Shown in pieces: positions 1 to 9,079 of a stretch of DNA of 17,639 nt. The translations under genes were made by a program, and so were the position numbers. How positions within the stretch are numbered: the first letter of the stretch is position 1; each line of letters opens with the position of its first letter. Source of the stretch: Fragilaria radians (taxonomy: Eukaryota > Bacillariophyta > Fragilariophyceae > Fragilariales > Fragilariaceae); NCBI GenBank assembly GCA_900642245.1, contig CAAAJI010000772.1, positions 1 to 17,639 on the forward strand, read 5' to 3'. Under the pieces are notes generated by a model. That model saw only the letters and a program-made list of their open reading frames with translations. It did no database searches and was not told the DNA's origin.

Positions 1-890
1 ATGGCTGTTTTTGTAACATGGTAGCTGGAAACACCTATACATTTTTGTCTCATAGGAACAGATGCATGTAGTCAATACGAATGTAGGGCTTTTACTACCA
101 GGTCAAGAGATATCAATCCTGGAAGTACTACAAGTTGATATTCTGTGATTGATGCCTTTCGCTGTGATAACGTACAATTTTGTTCGGCTTGAACGAGATT
201 AATTCAAAACTTTGATGGTTCTGAGCAGGCATGTTTCTGTTCAATTAAGCCATCATCTTGAGAGAAGTAGCCACAAGTGCATATTGTATTCACTGTCAAG
301 AGCTCCCATGAGTGCATTCTAAGAGGGATCAGACAATTAGAAGTGTTTCACAGTCTTCAAGCCCACAGTTGTTGAATAGAGCCTTCACTAACACTCTATG
401 TTACTCAAATAAAAACCACACTCTTTTATATTTTCCTTTAACTCCTTAATTGTATGCACCCAGTTTTAATTGTGAACTGGCGGATATCTTGCCAGCGTGT
501 GGATTCACTCATTTGCGTTCGTGTTCGATACACCTTACGCTTAGTGGTAAAATCAGCAGAAAATTAGTGAGTCCAACATTGTGGGGCTGTGCTCGGAGGT
601 GTCACCTATCTGCTATCAAACGCATCATCTTTTATCCCTTATCAGTGAAAAGAGAATTTTCTCCGTGCTTATGGTTGTCCTATCGTACTAGCACTATATA
701 CGTTTCTAGTTAAAACCGTCCAAATCTAAACAACTTGAGGTAAACATTTAAGTATATAAATGGTTATCCTACAAAAACTTATGGTCTTAAAGGAATTTGA
801 AAGCATTGATGACACTTAGCTTAACATCTCACGAAAGATTTCAGATCCAAATTTCAAAGTTGATGTGGAGAATTTTCATTTTGTGAATCT
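1..890. other. AT-rich stretch with no recognisable gene
   Basis: I see no RNA gene, repeat or recognisable protein family in this stretch. The only sizeable open frame, 87 codons at 450-713 on the plus strand, has no family resemblance that I can detect. The region could hold further worn-down parts of the hAT transposon whose remains begin near 891, but I could not match any segment of it to a hAT N-terminal domain. Confidence 0.5.
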
Positions 891-1007
891 ATGGTGGAAA
901 AGTTAAAGCCTTGTGGAGAGAAGTCGTTTAGAGTTTTCAAGAAAAGATTCAATGGAATAGATAGTAAAATTGTGTGGACATCTTTGTTTGATCCTGCTCT
1001 ATGTTGA
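891..1007 (+). pseudogene. possible hAT transposase body fragment
   Basis: A 38-residue open stretch ends in a basic RF motif followed about 16 residues later by FDPAL. The hAT transposase core often has a similar arrangement: an RF run, then LDPR or FDPR, upstream of the C-terminal dimerisation domain. It lies in the same orientation as the clearer hAT C-terminal remnant at 1692-1900 and in the right order. The frame then hits TGA at 1005-1007. The match is short and could be chance, so I treat it only as supporting evidence for one decayed transposon over 891-1900. The bases 1008-1691 between the two pieces have many stops in all frames and show nothing else that I recognise. Confidence 0.3.
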
Positions 1008-1691
1008 ATAGAAACAAATGAAGATTACGTCCTATTGAAGATTGGTGTCTTCATGGACAAATTTGCATTATGATTTAGATCACTCTGCTATATATGTATA
1101 TTTTCTCTCAGCTATGCCAGTATGTCAAATATCTTTTGACTGCACTTATTTGGAGAGAAAAAATTATTACGTAAACGTTCATGAAGCACAGGTTATTTCT
1201 TTTTAATTAGATTGTGGAGACATTTGGCTAGTATGATCTGAAATTTGCAAAAAAAACAAGAGATATAATCATTTTCATTTGTTTTTTAGATGTTCTTATA
1301 TATATTTGATATCTTTATCACCTATATTAACATGCCCTTGCAACACTGGACATCTCCAAACTATTGAATTAATCTCTTTTCTAGATTAATTTGGTTTGCT
1401 TAACGATAAACTTAAGCACCTATAGGATTGTTGAGCATGGTGCAGATCCTTGGTATGAACGGGGTGCCCATTTAATGAAGCGGAAAAACTATTAGATACC
1501 GTTTCGATGAAACAACAGCTAGAGATTTGAGTGTCCAAGGTCTAATTTTGTCGCCTACCTGATGTTCTAGCGGCTTTGATTTGCCCGTTGAAGTTTCAGG
1601 TCACTACATTATGCTCCGCTAAGAATGCTCTGCTAATGATAAATCGCAATCTTCAAAGTTGAAAAGGCTTTGCGAGGAAAAAGAATCGACC

Positions 1692-1900
1692 ATAAATGAG
1701 GAAGTAGACACAAATTGATACCATCTTTAAAAGGAGAAGAAGCTTCAATAAAATATCCGTTGAGCTGGTGGCAGCAAAATCAATTAAAATATCTTAATAT
1801 TACTGTTGGGGCAAGAAAACGGCTTTCAGTGTGCGCTACTTCTACCCCAAGTGAGCGAGTAAGTGGCTTGATTGATACCCTCAAGCGGTACCACTCTTAG
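1692..1900 (+). pseudogene. hAT transposase C-terminal dimerisation domain, decayed
   Basis: The 61-residue open stretch at 1715-1900 carries the ordered signature of the hAT C-terminal dimerisation domain: PLSWW (WW at residues 18-19), then an ALA/ARG-rich segment (GARKRLSV), then ATSTPSERV (residues 41-49). In the family the last motif normally reads SERVFS followed by a few residues and a basic stretch. Here the FS region looks shortened by about three residues before GLIDTLKR. Just upstream, in a different frame, an acidic EEVDTN run (near 1698-1715) resembles the segment that usually precedes this domain, so a frameshift is likely near 1712. Together with the fragment at 891-1007 this suggests an old hAT (class II) element. 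No terminal inverted repeats were identified. The domain can mediate transposase dimerisation, but this copy cannot be functional. Confidence 0.6.
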
Positions 1901-2103
1901 TCTAAATGGCAGTGCTTTCAATTAACAGGTACTTATTCGTAATAACTGGAGAGGTTACAATCCTTCTCTTAATTGTCTTGGAAAAGTGATTAAATGAATT
2001 TAGGCGAATAGTTATAAACATTTGCTTACATTTAAAGATAAGGGATTGTATGGTAGTCGCAGCTTTATACTTAGACAACGTTAGCTTATGCTCCCATTGG
2101 ACG

Positions 2104-2178
2104 ATATGTCAACCCGTTAAAAAAACGCTAGGCTGTGCTATGGTATACACTAGAACTATATGTCAACCCGCTAAAAAA
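2104..2178. repeat. two copies of a 21-bp direct repeat
   Basis: The motif ATATGTCAACCCGYTAAAAA occurs at 2104-2124 and again at 2158-2178. The copies differ at one base (T or C) and start 54 bases apart. They sit 50-120 bases beyond the stop codon of MSH5, so on that strand they could fall in its 3' untranslated region. I cannot assign a role. A small local duplication is the simplest explanation. Confidence 0.7.
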
Positions 2179-2226
2179 TCCATGTACCCCAAACTGAAAT
2201 ACTTCCGATCAAGCTAATTACCACCG

Positions 2227-4863
2227 TTACATCCTTGCTACATGATGCATCAGCCTACGGAGGGATTCTTCACTGGCCTCTCTCCAATTTTCGACTCCCA
2301 AGAATATTTCTAAAGCTTCCTTGGCGTCGCTGGACAGGACCAATGGTGGATTGCATATTTCCTGGTCAGGGTGGATAGGAGTTCCACTCTGTATCGCACC
2401 GAGAACTTCCCCTGCTCTAGCGACGATTTTCTCATTCAATCCAGCATTTTCTGCACAGGCGATTCCAGCTGAAGCCTTGGCAACTCCTGGTACTAGTTTG
2501 AAGAGTGGCTTCGCTTGATCGTCGTTTCCTTTTGGGAATTCCACTTGCATCTGAAAGGCCTTCACGGCTGCAACTCCATCACATACGAGATTCAGCGAGA
2601 AAATCTCCAGGAAGTGTGTAGTACAAATTACTTTGCACTTGAGGATTGCTAGATGTTTGAGAACGGCAGTCAACACGGCAATCCCAGAAGTAGGACTTGT
2701 GCCCTTTCCAAATTCATCAATCAGTACGAGAGAAAAAGCAGTTGCGTTTCGCAGTATACCTGCCATTTGGCTCATCTCCAATTGGAAGCTGCTTTGAGGA
2801 ACTGCGCATGTTTCTACCGTTGCTATTCTTGCAAGAATTTGATCTGTAATAGATATAGTTGCCTCATCCGCCGGTATGAATGAGCCGATTTGAGCCATGT
2901 ACACAATTACGCCAACCTGACGTGTGTAACAACTTTTCCCGCTGAAATTCGGCCCGGTCACAATGCTTACTCGGTTTCGAGAGTCCAAAAATGTATCATT
3001 TGGTACATATACCCCTTCAATAATAGCCTCTTGCAGGGGATGCCGACCATTCTTTATCATGATACAACGTTCTCGTGGCTCTACCAATTTAGGTCTGACG
3101 AAGTTGAGATCATCTGCACAAGCTGCAAAGCACAGTATGCAATCCATCTCTGATATCGCGTGAAAGGTTGCTCGAAGCTCATTCTCATGGTCCAAAATAT
3201 CCTCCTCGAGCTCACTTATTATCATTCTTTCTGTGTCCAGAATAAAGCCATGAACATCCCCAATAGTATCGTCAAGTTCTTTCATTAAGGAAGTTTTGAA
3301 ATACGCTTCATTTGAGTTGGTGAAAACGCAGTGAAACTCAGGGGGTATATCGAGAAAGTTATTTGTGGCCTCATCATATCTGTGTTGTTGTTTATTGAGT
3401 ACTACAAGGAATCCTAGTTGGTGAAGAAAAACTGCGGTGAGGTTATGAAGCCTTGAATGCTCAAGTAAAACTTGCTTTGCAGCGTTTGAGAGAATCGTAT
3501 CCAATGAGTCAAACTTTTCTTTTGCGTAATCCAGCTCCTCATGAAAGCCTATCTTTACTGGAATATTACTATCACATTCTTCGGTAATGGCTTCATCATC
3601 TACAATACTTGTGATTCGATGATGGACGTCTCGGAGGCTTTGTTTGTTGCAGTTACTGTAGGCATTGCTTACAAATTGAAGGTATCTTTGAAATTTCGCA
3701 ACGTCGTCGCGTAATGATTCATCGTTTTTCAGATTATGAATCAACGAGGTCAATGCAGGAATAAAGTCAGCTTCCAATACATTAAAAATAGCCAATGCAG
3801 CTGACAAAGATCGTAGAAGTGTGGTGAAGTCTCTCCCGGTAGTGAGGCACTTGGACATTCGCATCAGAACTCTATCTATCCGACCGACCTTTTCGATTTG
3901 AGTCACCAGTGCTCCAGTAAACACTTGAAATTCCGACCGAAGGAACATTTCCACTCCATCATATCTTTTCTCAATGGCTTCCTGATCCACAAGAGGTTGG
4001 AGCATCCAATTCCGTAAGCAATCACGTCCCATTTTGCTCTTGGTGCGGTCCAAAAGGGAAAAGAGGCTAAAGCCTTCTTTGGAATGTCCCTGACCCTTGG
4101 CAAGTAGTGGATGGTGTTCAGTGGAAAAAATGTGCAAAGTGCTGATTCTCATGAACATAGAGGAGTTTGCTTGACGAATTGAGTTGACAGTAACAGTATT
4201 TCCTTCTTCGAGACGAAATAGTGTCGTCTGTAGAAAGGATAGTAAGGATCCTAAGGCCTTGACAAGGACTGGTTGATCAAAGTCCACTATAGCAGAAATC
4301 GAATGATATGAGGATGGCTCCATATAAGATGCCATCAGGGAATGGACTGAGCGCTGACTATTGCGTAACAAATCTAGAACCCTTAGTTGATTCAAAATTG
4401 TTGATTGGCAGTTTCGAATGTCAAATGCACTGGTTCGAAGTATCTTATAAGGTAAAGACGACAAAATCAAATGGTCATGTGATAGATTGGCTAAATTATT
4501 CCCGCCACTTGTTTCGTTTTCTTCTAAAAGGGGAGGAGCCTCCGGTGGAGGTCGAGTCAAGACTTGCAACCAGGACTCTTGAGATGCCGTTTTTGGACTC
4601 ACTAAGACTAATGTGGGTCGTCCAACGGCATAGAAACGCTCGATGATTTCTTCTACTTGAGAGTCTTGAATACGAGGATGATATTCCAGTAGTATGTCAT
4701 TGGTATGCTCATGATAACATGCAAATGCGATGCGTGTACCATCCTCAACAACTACCGAAAGAATGCTGGTGGTTGTAGGATACTCGTTTGCTTCAGTTGC
4801 AGTGATCACATTAGTATTGTTGCTTGTTGTAATTGATTTTGTTTTCAGTTGTTCGTCCTCCAT
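2227..4863 (-). CDS. MSH5: MutS homologue MSH5, meiotic recombination
   Basis: This is a MutS-family ATPase of 878 residues, close to the usual MSH5 length of about 800-900. In other eukaryotes MSH5 pairs with MSH4 in a nuclear clamp that stabilises recombination intermediates and promotes meiotic crossovers, rather than repairing mismatches. The C-terminal ATPase domain is complete: Walker A GPNFSGKS (637-644), MutS signature SSFQLEM (691-697), Walker B LVLIDEFGKGT (712-722) and the TTH switch (748-750). The tail segment VPGVAKASAGIACAENAGL is typical of MSH5 and argues against MSH2, MSH3 and MSH6. No N-terminal mismatch-reading FxE motif is seen, as expected for MSH4/MSH5. The lever and clamp region spans roughly 260-590. 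The reading frame is unbroken with no intron. The ATG at 4861-4863 is the first in frame, and the bases just upstream on the minus strand (ATATATTTCAG) look like a splice acceptor, so a 5' exon is possible. It is divergent from CDC14. Confidence 0.93.
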   Translation of the reverse strand: MEDEQLKTKSITTSNNTNVITATEANEYPTTTSILSVVVEDGTRIAFACYHEHTNDILLEYHPRIQDSQVEEIIERFYAVGRPTLVLVSPKTASQESWLQVLTRPPPEAPPLLEENETSGGNNLANLSHDHLILSSLPYKILRTSAFDIRNCQSTILNQLRVLDLLRNSQRSVHSLMASYMEPSSYHSISAIVDFDQPVLVKALGSLLSFLQTTLFRLEEGNTVTVNSIRQANSSMFMRISTLHIFSTEHHPLLAKGQGHSKEGFSLFSLLDRTKSKMGRDCLRNWMLQPLVDQEAIEKRYDGVEMFLRSEFQVFTGALVTQIEKVGRIDRVLMRMSKCLTTGRDFTTLLRSLSAALAIFNVLEADFIPALTSLIHNLKNDESLRDDVAKFQRYLQFVSNAYSNCNKQSLRDVHHRITSIVDDEAITEECDSNIPVKIGFHEELDYAKEKFDSLDTILSNAAKQVLLEHSRLHNLTAVFLHQLGFLVVLNKQQHRYDEATNNFLDIPPEFHCVFTNSNEAYFKTSLMKELDDTIGDVHGFILDTERMIISELEEDILDHENELRATFHAISEMDCILCFAACADDLNFVRPKLVEPRERCIMIKNGRHPLQEAIIEGVYVPNDTFLDSRNRVSIVTGPNFSGKSCYTRQVGVIVYMAQIGSFIPADEATISITDQILARIATVETCAVPQSSFQLEMSQMAGILRNATAFSLVLIDEFGKGTSPTSGIAVLTAVLKHLAILKCKVICTTHFLEIFSLNLVCDGVAAVKAFQMQVEFPKGNDDQAKPLFKLVPGVAKASAGIACAENAGLNEKIVARAGEVLGAIQSGTPIHPDQEICNPPLVLSSDAKEALEIFLGVENWREASEESLRRLMHHVARM

Positions 4864-6441
4864 TCTGAAATATATGATACAAGTGAGTGAATTTATTTTC
4901 AGTCCCAGTTCTACGGTTCATTTTTTGGCCAATTGTATAAATCGTGAATCAGCTCACATTTACACATTTACGAAACTCACGATGGCTAATATGCTTCTTA
5001 TATCAATTATCAATTGATGCATCCAATTTCGTTTCGATTTATTTGCTAAATACTGTTATCCTGACAAACTTTTCAGGCATGTCATTCAGCCAAGAAATGT
5101 GTGTATTCATTACTGGAGATATATTTTGAGTATTCTCAATGAAAGTAAGGCTTTAACAAATATATGTAGAGAATCAGCGTTGATCATCTGAATCTCTTTC
5201 AATTGGTTTTTATAGCATAAGCGTTTAACAGGAACTGTGCATGACACATAAACCAATGCTACCTAAAAAAAGGAAAACCTTTTTGACTCTCTGACATGTA
5301 GTAAAGTGAAGTATGGACCTTGAAGCTAATTTAATGTATGATCAGCATAAATGAGCCCATTTCTCTTACCTCTGCCCCATTCCTGTGATAAGTTTTAAAA
5401 TAGCTAGTATATCACTAGGACAAAGCATTTACAGAATTAGTAAGTGCAATGAGAGAAAGCGTAATCACTCAAGCTAAGGCTCTTTAGCAAGCTTTAAATA
5501 AATGAGCTATAGGTTAGTGAAATGAGTGTTGTTACTTTATTCAGTCAGGCAAATTGTCTAGTAGTCAAAAATTACCATAGTCCCGGTCCTTTTAATATTT
5601 TAAATTCATGACATGGAGGGGAATGCCAATAAAAATCAGCTCATGCTTTGACTAGCTGACTTGAACAGAATATGCTTCGTAAAATCAGAACATGTTGATG
5701 TCAGATGCCGCTATCTTGTAATTGTCGTAAAACTCTTAAGTAATAGTTGAGAAAAAAGCACAACGGATGTAAAATGACAAATTATTGACAACGTTTTAGT
5801 CATGTTGAAGGGAAAACGAAAAAATGTATGTCCTTTATTTCTATACAATGTAATCAGAGTCATCCATACATAAAGTCTAAATAGTACTAGTGTCTATTGT
5901 ATTCCGGAATTACAATGACAAATTCAAGATGGGAAATATACAACGAATAGCATTGGACTTCCTGAATAGTAAAGTCCTTCATGCAAGCCCAATTGGTGAT
6001 TTCCTACATTCATGATCAAATGAGTGATTGGAACATGCACAGCCGTTGTGCCATCAACTTAAAACGACGTGAAAGGAAAGAGAAGACAGACATAATTCTT
6101 CGAACCATTATTATTATTATTATTTAATATATGTCAAGATGATAAGGTCAAGTGGGGAAGCTGAAGAGAGTTTTCAAGAATCTGCGACTTCCATGAATTA
6201 CAGTTTAAAGGGAAAAGGGTCTGATGCAAATGATCAAGCAACCTATAAAAGAAGAAAAGCAGAATATCCGTCTAGGGAAAACATATAATAGCTGATCTTC
6301 TCATGTATAAACATGATACTAATTTCTTGATCAAACATGGGGATGACAATAGCCGAGCGGGTTGAGGTAGATGAGATTTCATTTTTCTTTCCTGCGAGAA
6401 TATCCAAAACACTGTGTATCAGTAGAGAACTAAGCCTTAAC
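4864..6441. other. AT-rich spacer upstream of MSH5
   Basis: No gene, RNA or mobile element is recognisable here. The part nearest 4864 must contain the MSH5 promoter, but I see no distinctive element. A short ATT microsatellite lies at about 6107-6125. The open frames in this stretch are short and resemble no family. Confidence 0.6.
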
Positions 6442-6590
6442 CACAATACTACCTTTATCATGTTTCCTTGGGGTTGAAAATGTTGGCGGCCAGATTATAA
6501 AGCATAGTCTTATATTGAAAATTGAAATGATCTGACGAATTCTAGTTTCGAATCATGCTGCATTTTCTTTCCATATTTGTAGTTCCACTG
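6442..6590. repeat. diverged direct repeat, copy 1
   Basis: This segment aligns in the same orientation with 7862-8009. Shared blocks in order are CACAATAC, AAATGTTGG, ATTATAAAG, ATAGTCTT, TTCTAGTTTC, CATTTTCTT and CACTG. Spacing is nearly the same in both copies but there are many substitutions, so the pair is old. The two copies flank the Gag remnant at 7492-7799. That arrangement could be a decayed LTR pair or simply two copies of a dispersed repeat. I could not define ends or target duplications. Confidence 0.55.
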
Positions 6591-7491
6591 TTTTGGGACT
6601 AAAGCGGAGGCAAATGAACTAAATTTAGTTTTTAGATTATTCACAGGCTTACTGGGTCTGCATTAAATTCCCCAAGTGTTATCGCATCTCCATTTTAAGG
6701 TTGGCTATGCAAAAATCGGGTGAATAATTGTGCACTGAAGGCTTTGGCATATCTGTCCAAAACATGTCAAGAGCTAAAGCAACCGACCAGAAGTTGCTCT
6801 AGGAACTCCATAAGCAAAATTATGGCGTTGTTTGATTTGATCGATTTCCTGTGTTCTATTTTAAGAATACTAGAAAATAAACAATATAAAATTATAATTA
6901 AACACAGCAAAACAAAATAGAAAAAGCATTAATTCAAGACAATGTTGTTTTGTACCAACATTTGGAACGGTCCATAGTTGTTAGTACATGCAAATAAAGA
7001 TGATAAATATATTAGCTATACTCACACATCTAAAACAAAAACAGCTGAAAAGAATAATGGCTGTTGTTTTTTCACTTACAAATTGTTAATGGTACTAATG
7101 AAAGACCTCTAAAATTTAGGTGAATATAAATCACATATGTTCCATGAAGTGTAACATGACGTAAGTTTTTAATTCCAAACAAAAAAGTCAAAAGATATTT
7201 TGACTAACCAGAATAATCTGGAATATAATAATGCATCCTAATTAATAGGTTGATCTAAAGGAATACAAGAATACGAAAAAATTAGTCAGTCAAGACCCTT
7301 GTATGTAAAACAAGAGTATTTTTTCATAATTTTCTAAAAATAGAGCATGGTTATTCTACATTCAATATCCGCTGAGCATTGTGATCACACCACCTTTAGA
7401 GCGTTGATTGTGGAAAAAGTACAACTATCAGTTAAGTAAAGACTGCTATCCGTTTATCATACTAAATTTTCTTTCTTTTTCAGTTGCAATC
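6591..7491. other. AT-rich spacer, nothing recognised
   Basis: This stretch lies between the first direct repeat and the Gag remnant and shows no recognisable gene. On the plus strand, a pyrimidine-rich run ending in CAG at 7468-7483 resembles a 3' splice site just ahead of the ATG at 7492. Confidence 0.5.
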
Positions 7492-7799
7492 ATGCCTCTG
7501 AGCAACCTTCAACGTACCTCGGGATTACCAGCAGCAGTTTGCAAGAATTCCGTTTGTTCCCAAGGTAAAGAAGGGCGAGAAAGAGACGGGCGGGAGTGAC
7601 AAGAAGGAAAGAATTAAACTTGAGTTTTTTTCTAGATCTAGATAATCCCGTAACAAAATACCAGCGTCATTTTCTTGTATTTAAGGACGGACATGCGGAC
7701 GACTGGATCAAGTGGCTAATGGGTTATCAAGAAATTGAGAAGTTTATGCCCATGAGAGAACCCTCTCTCGGATGGTTTGGACTTAACTTGAGAGAATGA
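7492..7799 (+). pseudogene. broken Gag fragment of a retrotransposon
   Basis: The pieces read like the N-terminal part of a Gag protein that I know from diatom LTR retrotransposons. One frame (from 7505) gives VPRDYQQQFARIPFVPKVKK and then a lysine- and glutamate-rich run ending in LEFF. Another frame (to 7799) gives LDLDNPVTKYQ, then FKDGHADDWIKWLMGYQEIE and MPMREP. The two frames join at the T-run near 7625-7631. It has seven Ts where six would keep the frame, so one inserted T is a simple explanation. A further shift is likely between the ATG at 7492 and position 7507, because that ATG is in a third frame. After MPMREP the sequence stops resembling the family and ends at TGA (7797-7799), so the rest of Gag and all of Pol are missing. 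I infer, without proof, that it belongs with the divergent pol remnants at the right of the window. Confidence 0.55.
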
Positions 7800-7861
7800 A
7801 TCGGGACACCTCCTTAGATTTATGTGTTGTGTTCAGGCAATGACCAAATAATTCATTGCAC

Positions 7862-8009
7862 ACACAATACAATCTTTTTTATTTTTTCTTAAAGTTACAA
7901 ATGTTGGAAGCCACATTATAAAGTATAGTCTTCCACTCAATACTAAATTTTCTCAAGGATTCTAGTTTCAATTTATGTCGCATTTTCTTGAATATTCACA
8001 GTGGCACTG
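7862..8009. repeat. diverged direct repeat, copy 2
   Basis: This is the partner of the segment at 6442-6590, in the same orientation and about 1.4 kb away. It begins 62 bases after the Gag remnant. The clearest shared blocks are AAATGTTGG, ATTATAAAG, ATAGTCTT, TTCTAGTTTC and GCATTTTCTT. Homology is no longer visible after CACTG. Confidence 0.55.
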
Positions 8010-9079
8010 AAGTGCCTGCAATATGCTATTGACAAAGTTGTCATTTAAGCTCATTCATTCAAGAATTGCCTGAAAGAATCAATGTCTCTCACCTAACGCT
8101 TCTGTTTTTAATAGGGGGCGAGCAATCGTTTTCCATAGTAATTAAGGATATACTGTTAAAATCAAAACATATATTACTCAGTTATTTATTTTTGTCTTTT
8201 GACGGCAAAATCTAGATTTCTCACTCATACTGTTGCTATATTGAGCATATTCACTTTATTCAATGTGATAGTACTCTAATAGCATTTGTGGAGCTATACA
8301 AAATTCTGGGAAAGAAGTAGCGTGCTTACATTCCATTTTTGAAGCGAAATTTTGTGAGAACGAACGTTGTTACACACTTTCAAAAAATAATATAATGTTT
8401 ATTAGTTGTCAAACTTAGCATTGGCAACGAGGTTCTAGCAAATTGAATGAATACCCCAAAGGACTTGAAACACGGTGAATGCATGATCCCAGTTTTTCAT
8501 CACTTGATTTTAGGATACAGTAATGCGTGCAAACTCGTAAATCAAGGACTGCTACTGCCTTCTCTCTTCAAAGATTAGGCGCTTCTGTCCTTAGGAGACA
8601 AACATTCCATTGAACAAATTCTTTTCGCCATGGCATAGACATGTAACATAGTGACTGGCAATGACGTTTTCTCGGTTTCTCCATATTCGTGAGTGGACGT
8701 GATTGGCCGACGTAAGTTTTGGTCTGTCGTTGAGTAAACGCCTAACGTTACTGGAACGGCTGCGAATTTCGTTCTTGAACCCAATTTAATCACACAGTAC
8801 ATGAACGTTGAAAATTCTCCTGTGGTACTAAGAAGAATATCAGGTAAATACATTTACGAAAGGACACATGTAGTTTATGGGGAAGTTATATCAGTTATAT
8901 TGTCGGAGGGGTATTCCCTTTTGCGTTTGAAAACTCAACGCATTAGATTTTGTGGAGTGTATCGACTCTCCTAGAGAAGGAAAAATTCATTGCTGCATTA
9001 ATTTGTTGACCAACGTCTCTTCTTATTCTGCTTTTGTGATCGTAGACATCTGCTAATCGAACAACAAGCTTATTCAACC
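8010..9079. other. spacer upstream of CDC14 with one unassigned open frame
   Basis: This stretch must carry the CDC14 promoter, but I see no clear motif. A 92-codon open frame lies on the minus strand at 8575-8853. It has no recognised domain, signal peptide or membrane segment. Close upstream of its middle part the minus strand reads TACCTGATATTCTTCTTAG, which resembles a branch point and splice acceptor, so it could be an exon of an unrecognised gene. It may equally be chance, and I do not call it a gene. Confidence 0.4.

Noticed and set aside
450..713. 87-codon open frame on the plus strand
   Set aside because: No family resemblance, no start context or splice evidence, and it lies in a region of decayed DNA.
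6107..6125. Short ATT microsatellite
   Set aside because: It is about six units in AT-rich DNA, ordinary and with no evident role.
6343..6420. Possible tRNA gene: 6350-6361 reads TAGCCGAGCGGG, a perfect match to the A-box pattern
   Set aside because: No 5-bp anticodon stem with a 7-base loop, no proper B-box and no acceptor stem pairing could be found at the right distance.
6243..6461. 72-codon open frame on the minus strand with hydrophobic stretches
   Set aside because: It overlaps a diverged repeat and resembles no known small membrane protein. Chance is more likely.
8575..8853. 92-codon minus-strand open frame upstream of CDC14
   Set aside because: No recognised domain and no convincing flanking exon. 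Noted in the spacer entry only.
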